From Syncephalis fuscata (Eukaryota > Zoopagomycota > Zoopagomycetes > Zoopagales > Piptocephalidaceae): 64,000 nucleotides of DNA. Positions within the stretch are counted from its first letter, which is position 1. The number at the start of each line of letters is the position of its first letter. Positions 12,227-23,215 of the stretch are shown piece by piece. The stretch lies in NCBI GenBank assembly GCA_025786725.1, contig JAHLTZ010000013.1:558001-622000 (forward strand), given 5' to 3'. The notes under the pieces are model-generated. The model did not search any database. It saw nothing but the letters and a program-made list of their open reading frames with translations, and was not told where the DNA came from. Position numbers and translations under genes: made by a program.

Positions 12227-13020
12227 ATGTTATCTGCCCATTGCCAGTATTCCAAAGTCATGTATACTAGCTTTGGGATGGCTTACAATGTAAAGTCTTC
12301 TCCCGCGGTGCCAGGTTGCTGTGGCACTATTCCATATATGGCGCCTGAAGCGTCATTATGGTCTAGTAAGCGGCCATTCTTGCTAGAGTGTGTCGAAGAC
12401 AACACCAAAGTGTGCCACCGGCTGACCTCTTCACCACTAAGCGTTAATGGGTATGGCACACCCATTGGCATGTGGAGTCTAGGAGCAATGCTTTATTTGA
12501 TCATATGGGGTAAGTATAAACAAAATCAAACTATTGTACTAACTATTACATGCTGTTATTTAGGAATGTGTCCTTACGGCGACGGTGGTGATGTGGAGCA
12601 GTATATGAAAAATATACTGCAAGACTCGGTCACATTTGGCCAGGGACAAACGAATGGCCCAAGTAAAAAAGGTAAGTTTAATATGTCTTTATTAACAGTA
12701 ACTAATATTTTGCAGCTGTTGACTTGATACAGCAGTTGCTGAACATCAACAGCGACAAGCGGCCTACAGCCGAGCAGACACTGGCCTGCCCTTGGTTTAC
12801 TGGTGAAGAGTTGACACCAGAATTAGGGGAAGAGCCAGTAGCAGCAACAGCAACATCAACGGATGCAGCACCAGCTGCAAAGAAGCAGCGGCCAACGCCT
12901 AAGCTTTTACGGCGACGCCACCTAAACGCCGATGCTACTCGAAATACAAATCACAAGGTGCTGCCAAACGTGCAATTCCCTCCCGAAAATTCCGGCTTAA
13001 CAAGAAAGCATATTAGTTAA
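12227..13020 (+). pseudogene. Protein-kinase C-lobe fragment (CAMK, Rad53/CHK2-like), catalytically incomplete
   Basis: Three exons (12227-12509, 12564-12670, 12715-13020) join in frame to about 231 aa. Visible: an activation segment SFGMAYNV..GTIPYMAPE, subdomain IX GTPIGMWSLGAMLYLI, and subdomain XI NINSDKRPTAEQTLACPWF. A basic, nuclear-type tail follows (KKQRPTPKLLRRRH). The whole N-lobe and the HRD catalytic loop are absent. The DFG Asp is Ser, and the conserved Asp before WSLG is Gly. Introns have good consensus, so it may be transcribed. I call it a truncated kinase relic in a repeat region; a deliberately shortened pseudokinase is less likely. The start at 12227 is arbitrary. Confidence 0.6.
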
Positions 13021-13587
13021 AAGGTAAGAACTCATTAACAATCAAACAATCATAATGCTAACTATCTAATATACTTAGTTGCTTTACATTATCTATTCAT
13101 TGCCTATATCTTATCAATAAATATTGTAAATATTTTTTATTTAGTATATAAATCATTGTTCCATTTTTATATGCAATAAAATTGATATGTTTTAATGATT
13201 TTGGTGTCAAATGACTTTATTCTTTTAATACATTCGCTGTTATACTGACAACATGTTCTATGATGATGAGTGTTTTTTGGGTGTAAATGATTTTTATTTT
13301 TTAATTGATCTTTTAATATACTGAATATATGTTCTATAATAATGAGTAGTTTTGGTGGTAAAATGACTTTTATTCTTCATTTATTCTTTACTATTAATCT
13401 GTTCTATGATGTACCGACATGTTGGGTAGATTGACTTTTATTATTTACACTCATTTATTAATGAATTAAACTCGGCTGTTTATAAATATTGACTGACAGG
13501 CTCACATCTCACAATCTACGTCATCACATTTTCCTTTCTCTTTCTTCACACTTGAAACATATATACATTGCATATACTTGTACACTC

Positions 13588-13595
13588 TATATATA
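13588..13595 (+). promoter_or_regulatory. TATA box of secreted peptide gene copy B
   Basis: TATATATA lies about 40 bp before the ATG at 13634. It is conserved with the same spacing in copies A, C and E, in a stretch that includes the conserved TACACTCTATATATACCAGT. Confidence 0.5.
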
Positions 13596-13633
13596 CCAGT
13601 TAGATATTGTTGGTAGTTATTTGACTACTAGTT

Positions 13634-13945
13634 ATGTACAAACACCTTCTACACTATGTACTTGCATTGCTCTTTTGTAATCTGACCTTCATTACTCCGA
13701 TCATTGGTATTGACGGTTTTATTGCCACGGTAAGTGCATTTCTGGCTTGCTTTATGTCATGTCGAGCAGTGCTACGAAAATATCGTTGCATGCTTTATTT
13801 GTACTATGGAATGCAATTGCAGTTCATCTAACAGCAACTTTGCAATCTCAACAGCGATAATACGATCTACTACTGCAAAGACTGTACAGTCTGCTGTCGG
13901 TACGGTCTACAGCAAAGATCTATAGTAAAACAAAGCATGCAGTGA
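13634..13945 (+). CDS. Small secreted cysteine-rich protein, copy B (intact)
   Basis: Two exons: 13634-13729 (32 codons) and 13835-13945 (36 codons plus TGA), giving 68 aa. The 105-nt intron has GTAAGTG and CTAACAG ends and sits in phase 0. Exon 1 is a signal peptide (MYKHLLHYVLALLFCNLTF). Exon 2 encodes the mature part with five Cys at residues 35, 46, 49, 52 and 53 (pattern C-x10-C-x2-C-x2-CC). Copy C has an identical exon 2 and an intron differing at one base, while exon 1 differs at several residues. The competing frame beginning inside the intron (63 aa) is a shadow. No known family; a host-interaction or antimicrobial role would be pure inference. Confidence 0.65.
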
Positions 13946-14936
13946 CTTTAACAACATATAACCACCACAGTCATCGTGTACGGCAGTTGTACACATACAC
14001 CGGCAATAGTATAGAAAGCTTTACTAGCATAGTCACTAAGCAAATTTCAGTGCCAGTACAGCAGTGCGATCCACCACTGTTGATAAAGTTGTATACGCGT
14101 AGTTACCAGCACATGAATGTGTTGGCTATATGTACTGCTATTTCTTCACGCTTGCTTTATTCCCTCTCTTCCGCTATATGTTTGATTATTTTACATTTTG
14201 AACATGCATCATTTCTTTAAATGCTCAAGTAAATCTTGCTACGCTTTATTGAATCTGGCATATATTACGTAAACATGATAATGATACTCATAATTATTAA
14301 TCTAATGTATTATCAATTCTGTTGACTAACGATGACTACAAATTGACAAATGTCAGCTGTAAGTCATTTCTTTGTAATGGTGATGTGACTTTAAGCTACG
14401 ATACTGAAAGTCTTTATTTTCATACTTTATAAATAAAAATAATGTAAATCTAAATGAACAGTCAAAGAAATATATAATGTTAGCAATAAAAGCATAATAT
14501 GTTTAGGTAAACTGAATCAGAATATACAAAGTATATAATTAATGACAAAAGATGGCTTTTATTAATAAAGCATAAAGTAATATAGAGCAAAACGAATAGA
14601 TAAAATGAATAGTAATGATGAATGTATAGTATATACAGTTGAATGAATTGAGCGATACGACTAAACGCTTACAATGAATACAGTTGGCAATAAACAACAT
14701 GATTAATAACGCGTAACCAGTAGCTGATAAGATGATATAGAACAGAATGAATATACAATGATTAAGACATGAATAATAAAGCTATATTATGTTATATATA
14801 AATCAATGATTGAAATAAAAGGAATGCAGTGGGAATGATACAAGTGGATGGAGGCTATATGCATACTAGATAATAAATCTATGGTTACTACTTATATCAT
14901 TATCATTATTCATATAAACAAAGCTACATAGCAATA
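13946..14936. other. 3' flank of peptide copy B and AT-rich spacer
   Basis: The sequence to about 14,030 is shared with copy C. The dispersed-repeat tail starts near 14,845. The rest is AT-rich with no supported gene. Confidence 0.5.
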
Positions 14937-15743
14937 ATGTGCTTCACAGCAGTACGGTCAGCTCGCCACTATACGTCTCGCTTACAACGTATTAGTGCAG
15001 CTAAAGCATCTACTGCGTCAATAAGCGTAAACTGCTATGCATTAAGGAATAGATTGGCACGATCTATTAGCTTTTCTTCGCGTCCAGCTACCAATCTATT
15101 AGCAACGCCTACATTACTTCGTTCTTCATATCGTGCCTTTAGTGTTAGGCTTCGTCAGTAAAAACCGGCTCGGCTGCTGGCAATAACTTTCAAATTAGGT
15201 AGGTTATTTAACAACTGTCGTAATTACTGCCTATACTATTGCTACAACAAAAAATAGCCAGCAATCAAGTCGCGAGTATGAATTGCGCTCGGAAGAGACG
15301 CTCGATGGATTGACCACCTATCTTGAAGATCTAATGGAGCAGTTTAATGATCCTAGCTACGATATTTCGTATTCGGTAAGCTTCATTGTTAATGAATAGT
15401 ATATGAATCGATACTAGACGATGTAAACAATAGCAAGGTGTATTAACGCTACAACTTGGCCCACATGGTACATTTGTATTAAACAAGCAGCCACCCAACA
15501 AACAAATATGGCTGTCATCGCCACTTAGGCAAGTAGAAAAGACACAGTAAATTGCATTACAGGTTATTTATATTTAATTTATTTGTATAAACGTTCAGTG
15601 GACCAAAACGATATGACTATGATACTAATGCTAAAGTATGGTTTTACGCACGAGATCAATCGCTACTACATGACTTGTTGGACAAGGAGCTGTCGGAACT
15701 AATGGGTCTCGCGGTTAGAACATCACAATTACCGATCCATTAA
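14937..15743 (+). CDS. YFH1: Frataxin (mitochondrial iron-sulfur assembly)
   Basis: Four exons: 14937-15157, 15258-15375, 15434-15528 and 15599-15743, giving 192 aa. The Arg/Ser/Ala-rich N-terminus of about 75 residues is a mitochondrial targeting sequence. The frataxin core follows: an acidic helix 1 ([20 protein letters not shown]), [40 protein letters not shown] and a final helix. The [12 protein letters not shown] stretch is the family hallmark. Intron 3 has a GC donor (CTTAG|GCAAGT), confirmed by the conserved SGP junction. The stop is 8 bp from the RUSF1 stop on the other strand. Confidence 0.93.
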
Positions 15744-15751
15744 ACCAGTCT

Positions 15752-17714
15752 TTATATTTTAACTCGAATACGATGGCTTCTTTGGCCGATAAATACATGT
15801 GCTGTATCCCAGCCATAACTACTTAGCTGATCTAGTAATTGATCAAATGTATTGACTACTGTATTGTGTGTCTGGTGCACTAATTGATCGTAATGATGAT
15901 TGATTCTACTTGGTTTCAATGAAGCCATGTTATTTTTTGGTAATTCAGCTGTATCAAGTAAACGGCGTAGCAGTGATGCATGATAAATACCGCGTATTAA
16001 ATCAATATCCTGTGCACCAACTGCATACCATATCCACACTTGATGGTTAGCAACTGCAATATAATACTTTTCCGATTGACAAAGATGTCGTTGAGTAAAT
16101 AAATCAGTTAGACGGCGGTAATTTAGTGGCCGTGCACCGTTGGTGGGTACAGGAGAATATAGAGCTAATTTGTAGCTTAAATGGCGTAACGGTACGTCCA
16201 TCTCGAGTCGAGTAGTGAATTGAGATGGCGTTCGACGAATAAATGATTCATGTTCGGCTACACATGTTGGTGTTAATGCTTGTGTCATATCTATAAGCAA
16301 CAATGTTAAAACTATCATTTATCTGAACTAACACGTATTTACCGAGTTTTGCATCAGTGTGTTTATAATTGCGAATCACTGGCCAAATGGCCATTTCAAA
16401 CCGAGTTGTATTAAGTGTTCGTGTTCTGACTACGGCAGTCAGTCGATAGCAGGCATGAAGATTTAGTACACTGAATGCTGCATAAATAGCAGCTGTTATA
16501 ATGAGATTAGAATTGGCTGCTGTACAGACAACTACACCAATGCCAGTACCTAGCATGTAGATTTGGTAAATACAAGCATTTAAACGACCACCATCCAGTC
16601 TATTCTTACCAATTAAACCGGCGGCAGTGCTTTGAGATCCTGATTTTGCTGTAACATCGCCCAAACTAAATACATTGGCTGGTTATTAGACTAAAACCGA
16701 CTGTATAATGTAACTCAACTTGTCGTGGCATGCAAGTGTTTGCTGCATTTGTGTACGTGTGGCACCGGCTGCAAGCCATGCTACGTTTTTGCCTACCCAT
16801 GATAGCAATTAATATTCATTTAATTGTAAGCATTGGTAGTTGGTATAATTACCTATATTTGAAATAGATGCAATGGCGAGAAAGCCGCCCGGCCATAGTG
16901 GCGATACAATCTCAATAGCGCCTGCTAGCTGCATAAGCACTGCAGCACGCATACGATGTCGCTTTGGCTCCGAATCAAATCGATCACCAACAACGCCTGC
17001 GTACAAAACACCGCCCAACTGTCCTAGGCCGTCCTTAATAATCCAATTGAGTGCCGCGGCCATCTATTGGTAAAACAGTTGCAAGGATAGTTGTAAGCCA
17101 GTGTTAGCTATATTCAATGCTCTATTTACTGGGATCGAGCCCGCTCCTAGGCCAACGGCAAATAGTAGACACTGCATACTGAGCACTGATTGATAGACGA
17201 GGCTGCGGTTAATGCGACAAACAAGGATGGTATACAGCACAACTGTCGCCTACATACCGCCATTAATCGAGCCGGTCAGATTATGGACAAACTGCCATAG
17301 CGAATAAGGCATGTACTCGGAAGTTACAGATTTCGGGTAGTTGCGAGGTAGAAAAGCGGCGCGTAGACCATCGCGTGCCGCGTCAATAAGCCGTGTCTCT
17401 CGACTATCCGTCATAATAAACTTTGCAGTACTGCTTGGCTTCGTTAATCTAGCTTTGTTATTGGTTGATAATATACTGCTTGTATTAGTATCTATATCCT
17501 CTCTGGCACTATCACATTGGCCAGGCGTCATACGTGTCCAACGCCAGCCTAGTAATGTACGCTCACGTTGTTGTATAAACAGCGGTTTGCTCCCTGTTGA
17601 ACTGCGTGCAGAAGAACCCGTGCTATATTCGCTTGCTAGCCACTTGGAACGAAGCGTACGCGACACTACAACTGGCAGTCGGTAACGCGCTGTACCGCCA
17701 ATATTCCATAGCAT
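15752..17714 (-). CDS. RUSF1: RUSF1/RUS (DUF647) family membrane protein
   Basis: Six exons: 17714-17258, 17185-17130, 17063-16853, 16792-16720, 16665-16343 and 16290-15752; all phases agree, giving 552 aa. Conserved DUF647 blocks in order: FLPRNYPKSVTSEYMPYSLW, a loop with VLSMQCLLFAVGLGAGS, MAAALNWIIKDGLGQLGG, VGDRFDSEPKRHRM, then WLAAGATRTQMQQT and DVTAKSGSQSTAAGLIGK. The family acts in UV-B/vitamin B6-related pathways in plants; the fungal role is unknown. Intron 4 uses an uncommon GTTGAG donor, supported by the restored DNLGDVTAKSGSQ junction. It converges with frataxin (8 bp between stops). Confidence 0.88.
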
Positions 17715-18274
17715 AATGTCGCTTTTATATTTACTAAATGCTTAGTATTGCAATCCGTTACGCAAGTAGGTAAACGGCCAGCCGAAAGAAAAAGGAGGAG
17801 GTCATTGTTACCGTCTTCGTCGTCGCCTTTGCCATCCAGTCTTTCTATGGATTTATGGATTGCAGATTCAACTCCTGAACAAGAGACCCAATAGTCTTAT
17901 GATGAATCAATTGAAATAAAACCATATATACTTCATCTAGCAGATGGTGTTCAAGCCATTTTTGGATGCTGTCTTATTTGCGTTACTTGTTTTCAATGTA
18001 TGGGCAATTAACTGCTTAATACACTAACATAATAGCCATATTTATAGTATTTATCAAATAAATAGTAGGCAATTTCATATGTCATGTCTACACTTTTATT
18101 CTTTTCTATCTATCATTCAGTATATCATGATGCATTGTTTTATGCCTACCACTAATACACTTTAATATACTGTTGCTGCTCTTTTATTAGTATATAGAAT
18201 GAAATGATTTAATTTGTGGTGGACTACTTTTATTATTTGTTAGTTATTCATTTTAACTGCCCTTGCTATTTAAA
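17715..18274. other. Spacer upstream of RUSF1
   Basis: It includes a Ser-rich open stretch at 17,790-17,897 (+) that ends in TAG and resembles no known protein. It then leads into the left arm of a long inverted repeat. No gene is supported. Confidence 0.4.
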
Positions 18275-19315
18275 TAGTGATATGTTCTATAATAATAGCT
18301 TATTATTTGGTGTTAAATGGCTTTATTCTTTTAATACATTCGCTATTATACTAAAATGTGTTCTATGATAATGAGTAGTTTGTTATTAAATGACATCATT
18401 GTTTTAGTTCATTTATATTAACAACACAACATACAATCTATGTCGCTACACTTTCCTTTCTCTTTCTTCACACTTGATAGCATATATACATTGCATATAC
18501 TTGTACACTCTATATATACCAGTTAGATATTGTTGGTAGTTATTTGACTACTAGTTATGTACAAACACCTTCTACACTATGTACTTGCATTGCTCTTTTG
18601 TAATCTTACCTTCATTACTCCAATCACTAGTATTGGCAGTTTTATTGCCACGGTAAGTGCATTTCTGGCTTGCTTTATGTCATGTCGAGCAGTGCTATGA
18701 AAATATCGTTGCATGCTTTATTTGTACTATGGAATGCAATTGCAGTTCATCTAACAGCAACTTTGCAATCTCAACAGCGATAATACGATCTACTACTGCA
18801 AAGACTGTACAGTCTGCTGTCGGTACGGTCTACAGCAAAGATCTATAGTAAAACAAAGCATGCAGTGACTTTAACAACATATAGCCACCACAGTCATCGT
18901 GTACAGCAGTTGTACGCATACACCGGTAATAGTATAGAAAGCTTTACTATACTGGTACTGACCAATCATTCAGCGTTAATATAGCAGCGCAGTTTGCTAC
19001 TGTTGCTACTCTGTATGTGCATAGCTGCCAGCACAATAACTATACCAGTTATATACACCATTATATCTTCACCAATTGTTCCATTCTTTGCTCTATTTAC
19101 CATCTAAACAACCTCACTCATCAGTAATTAATTCTAAGCAGTGGCGTTTATGATGGATTGTTGCATTGCATTTTTGCAAACTATCTTACTAATATGTGCT
19201 TAAAACGCGTCATTTTCTATTTAATAGACAAATGTTGTTATATTTTATTCAATAAAGCATGTTGTCAACAAGCATATACATGAACATACAAATTGCCGTG
19301 TGTTTATAGCCTACA
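18275..19315 (+). repeat. Left arm of ~1 kb inverted repeat
   Basis: This segment recurs in reverse complement at about 25,393-26,545 with high identity, including gene, flanks and 3' stretch (for example GCGTCATTTTCTATTTAATA). Each arm carries one copy of the secreted peptide gene. The arms enclose about 6 kb with the CAP gene, the tRNA-like repeats and the tRNA. Confidence 0.8.
18557..18868 (+). CDS. Small secreted cysteine-rich protein, copy C (intact)
   Basis: Exons 18557-18652 and 18758-18868, 68 aa. It has the same architecture as copy B: a signal-peptide exon, a phase-0 intron of 105 nt and a mature exon identical to copy B in sequence. Exon 1 differs (PITSIGSF against PIIGIDGF), so change is concentrated before the mature part. 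The start codon, donor, acceptor and TGA are all intact. Confidence 0.65.
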
Positions 19316-20294
19316 ATCCAAGAAGACTATTTTACATTTATTATTGAATGAGTTGTTGTCTTTTCTTATTTAATTGTTTGTTGATATCATTGGTGGCTAG
19401 TATTAAATTGCTATTTTCCATATTCATAACTATTAGATTATAAACATTTATTTTTGTCTCATTCTACTACTCATTGCTCAGCTTTTATCTTTACGGCATT
19501 TTGGTCGTATAAATCCAAAGATAACTGTTTATATTATCGGCTATCCCATACCATTATACTTTGATTCAAGCAATAAAAGCTTTTAAAATAAATCAAACTC
19601 AATAATACTAAATATAACTAATAACCAATATCATATAATCATTATAATTATACTCTGTTTTATATACCATGATAATATCATTTTATTTACTCAAACATAG
19701 TGATTTTAATTACAAAGATAAATAATTGTAATTATAGAAATTAAGAGTAATAATGGCCATTTTAATAAAATAATTTATAATAATAATTCCATTTCAATAT
19801 TTTGTTTGTATTGCTATGATAATAATACTTACTAGTTATAAATATGTGAGCAATTGTATTAAAAATACACTGTGTTAATGGTGTGCAATACAGAATATTA
19901 AAGTATATCATTAACTATGTCTACCATAAAATGGTAGCTTTATTTAATATCAATAAATTTCATAAATTTTAGCTTCATCTTATCACTCCTCAGTGTTATA
20001 AAATTTATTCAGCTTATTAATGTCATTAAGAAGTATGTTTATTATTTGTTCAATATTAATCAATTAAAATTTTTATATATTGAACATTAAAACATTAGCA
20101 AACACCAGAGGCTAACATGATAGCACAGCATCAAGATAAAGTGTTGTTTGCTCGTTTAGTCTACGGCTTCATAGGCAAAGCAATAAATTAAAAGCTATGA
20201 ATTATAAATAAATACATTTTTATTTAACAGTGTCAATGCAGCTCCAATTTTAGTGTTACCCAGTATTCTATTTTAGCTGCAGTTCGTTGCTTGT
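19316..20294. other. AT-rich spacer
   Basis: No ORF, RNA gene or repeat is recognised. It borders the 3' side of the CAP gene. Confidence 0.4.
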
Positions 20295-20780
20295 TTAGCA
20301 TTTTGGAAAATGCTTTAGCAATTTATCGTTACTACCAAAGTATTGTGTCCAGTATGTTGTGCCTTCATTGCTTACAGCCATGCCACTGCCGAAATGCGTG
20401 GCATTGCTTACTAAGCTTTGAAAGTGAGTGGGTGATTGAATCCAGTCGTCCATAACTTCCTCCATAGATGTCTGTCCGCCTGCGGTATTTTCTCTTACAC
20501 TATCCCATTCGCCACCGCCGATGGAGTAGCGCTCCATTAAGTCAGGCTCACCAGCAAAAGAATAGCCCATCCTGTTATTACGGGCTTGAAATGCACTGTG
20601 GTCCTGTGCAGCTTTGTTTAGACCGTCATGAATTGCGAATGGAGGAAGCTTTCGTTCACCGCGGAATCTGTTGACCAGACAAATCATACTTGTTTGATCA
20701 AAACTAACTGAACCTGCGCTTACTTCGATCGCACTGGCGGCGACTGCGGTAATCATAATGAGAGTAGTGAGGAATTGCAT
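20295..20780 (-). CDS. Secreted CAP/SCP (PR-1-like) protein
   Basis: Intronless, 161 aa. The signal peptide MQFLTTLIMITAVAASAIEV is followed by a CAP domain: CLVNRFRGERKLPPF (helix 1 with LVNxxR), LNKAAQDHSAFQARNNRMGY (with the conserved His), RENTAGG (conserved Glu), DDWIQSPTHFQSLVS, ATHFGSGMA and TYWTQYFG. Only two cysteines remain (in SMICLVN and the C-terminal FPKC), against four to six in many PR-1 proteins. CAP proteins act outside the cell, often binding sterols or acting at host interfaces. It stands alone in a repeat-bounded island next to secreted peptide genes, which hints at an accessory or effector-type role (inference). Confidence 0.9.
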   Translation of the reverse strand: MQFLTTLIMITAVAASAIEVSAGSVSFDQTSMICLVNRFRGERKLPPFAIHDGLNKAAQDHSAFQARNNRMGYSFAGEPDLMERYSIGGGEWDSVRENTAGGQTSMEEVMDDWIQSPTHFQSLVSNATHFGSGMAVSNEGTTYWTQYFGSNDKLLKHFPKC

Positions 20781-22020
20781 GGTGGTAGTGTTCGTAAGTT
20801 TAAAAGTCGCGCGTAACTATTCGTGTGTTTAGTTGATTAAGCAGACTAGCTGCAATCAATGGCATAAAGGCACTGGCGTAAAAGTCGTTGCAAAAGCTGT
20901 AGCTTTGTTGAGGTACTGAATAAACCATTGACCAGATAAGCCACTGTGTATTTATATTCAATATTATATTAACAACTGCTAAGATGTGCTTCATGATTAC
21001 AGCCATGACCAAGAGTGTTCTTATTTTTTAGGTCTTAAATGGTATAATGAACAACATCTTCGGCCACGTTATGCTAAAACATAACAGTCCTCGATGGCTC
21101 TTACTTTAATGTTTCAAATAATCAACCAGCTATATCATTTTTATCAAAATCGTACTTTTACACATTATATTGCCATAATTTACCAACCGTGTTTGTGTAT
21201 TGCAGCTTTATTCTTTATTCTTGAGATTAGTGATTTTTTGCCAACAAATATATCACCACACCAATTAATATGCTAGACTGTAAAGCTAGTTTTACTAGCT
21301 ATAGAACACTGCATGTTTCATAATATTGCGCAATACAAGCTTGCACTCTCTTATTGTATCAAATTTTTTATCCAACCTCCGCAATACTAGTTTGAAATTG
21401 CATGTCTTGCCATATTTACTAGTTATAATCCATTAATTTCATTACACAAGTGATAAGGCCAAATTCCATGAAACTATCCCGGTTATGTTTAACGCAGTAC
21501 TACCATAGTTAGCTGCTATTGATTTATAGGCAATTACCCCTATTATGAATATATTGGCTCAAGGCGTTGTAGCAGACTAATAAAACTGGTAGTGTTACAA
21601 ATACAAATACTTCACGTGCAATGTAAACAATACTGCTATGGATTACAATAAATCCAGTCGCTACATTATAAAAGTTTTACATATCGTATTAAAAACGTGT
21701 TAATGTTTTAACATATGTTTACAATTCAACTTTCGATAAACCATGTTGCGTAGTCTGTCATATCATAAACATAATCATGTTTATACACGATTAGTAAAAT
21801 ATATGGTTTTATCGACAGTTGCACCAAAAAATAAATAAAATTCAACTATAAACAAAAACATTAACAGCACATTCAATTGTAGATATCCGATTTCAGATAA
21901 TAACTATGGCCATCATAAAGATGTGGCATTCTCTGTTTCTAATAATCATCGCCGTATTAAAAAAAGATTTCAACGTAATTAGGTGGTAAAATGCAAGGAA
22001 ATTAAAGCAATAAAGCCAAT
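20781..22020. other. AT-rich spacer upstream of the CAP gene
   Basis: No supported gene. Short ORFs at 20,800-21,012 (-) and 21,094-21,276 (+) have no family features. Confidence 0.4.
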
Positions 22021-22345
22021 TTACTTAATAAAACATTGACAATAATACATATAACTTACGTATAATAAAGCAAATTGTTTGATATTTTGCACATGTGTGT
22101 GTATAACATATAGGTAACTACTGGCAAAGTATACCGTTATTGCATTGCATGATGGTGTAATGGTTACGATAATACGCCGATAAATGTGCAAAAATAACAG
22201 TTTTTAGTCATTTATGACTTACATAGTTAAAATACAGCAAAATGATTGTTGGATTTGAGTCCTCCATGCTTCGCTGTATCGATTGGTATGATTTATAAAA
22301 CAATGATTTTTACAAAAAAATGCTGGTCAAAAATGCTATTTACGT
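22021..22345 (+). repeat. tRNA-like (SINE-type) repeat, copy R1
   Basis: A ~320-bp unit shared with 22,354-22,700 (direct) and 22,850-23,215 (inverted). Its core (22147-22269) starts GCATGATGGTGTAATGGTTA, an A-box-like tRNA 5' end, and ends in GGATTTGAGTCC followed by TCCATGC, a B-box-like 3' end. The outer GCATG/CATGC can pair. The boxes are about 95 nt apart and the cloverleaf is imperfect, so this is a tRNA-derived repeat rather than a working tRNA. Confidence 0.55.
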
Positions 22346-22353
22346 ATTTTAAT

Positions 22354-22700
22354 TTACTTAATAAAAAGTTAATAAAATTATACATAACTTTACGTATAAT
22401 AAAGCAAATTGTTTGATATTTTGCACATGTGTGTGTATAACATATAGGTAACTACTGGCAAAGTATACCGTTATTGCGTTGCATGATGGTGTAATGGTTA
22501 CGATAATACGCCGATAAATGTGCAAAAATAACAGTTTTTAGTCATTTATGACTTACATAGTTAAAATACAGCAAAATGATTGTTGGATTTGAGTCCTCCA
22601 TGCTTCGCTGTATCGATTGGTATGATTTATAAAACAATGATTTTTGCAAAAAATGCTGGTCAAAAATGCTTTACGTGTTATTAGTTAACAAAGCTTTATG
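22354..22700 (+). repeat. tRNA-like (SINE-type) repeat, copy R2
   Basis: Nearly identical to R1 over 300 bp, including the A-box-like and B-box-like segments. The differences are mainly in the AT-rich first 50 bp. Confidence 0.55.
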
Positions 22701-22849
22701 TTATGCATATGTATATGACATAGATTATCAATTTACATCGGTATTTCTTTACACCAACTTACTATTATGATTGTTATAGTATTGCAAAGCGCTTCAAATT
22801 TACTTAATCCAAATCGAGTTTTTAATATTAAATTTTCTAAAATCATGAA

Positions 22850-23215
22850 GTCTAATAACTTTTCGTTAACTAATAACACGTAAAGCATTTTTGACCAACA
22901 TTTTTTTGCAAAAATCATTGTTTTATAAATCATACCAATCGATACAGCGAAGCATGGAGGACTCAAATCCAACAATCATTTTGTTGTATTTTAACTATGT
23001 AAGTCATAAATGACTAAAAACTGTTATTTTTGCACATTTATCGGCGTATTATCGTAACCATTACACCATCATGCAACGCAATAACGGTATACTTTGCCAG
23101 TAGTTACCTATATGTTATACGCACACATGTGCAAAATATCAAACAATTTGCTTTATTATACGTAAGGTTATACGTATTATTGTCAATGTTTTATTAAGTA
23201 AATTAGCTTTATTGA
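22850..23215 (-). repeat. tRNA-like (SINE-type) repeat, copy R3 (inverted)
   Basis: Reverse complement of R2. The pair R2/R3 would form a long hairpin with about 150 bp between arms. It keeps both box-like motifs. Confidence 0.55.

Noticed and set aside
13734-13925. 63-aa ORF repeated at 13.7, 18.7 and 25.9(-) kb
   Set aside because: It starts inside the intron of the two-exon secreted peptide gene and reads its second exon in another frame. The spliced reading gives a signal peptide plus a Cys cluster and is preferred.
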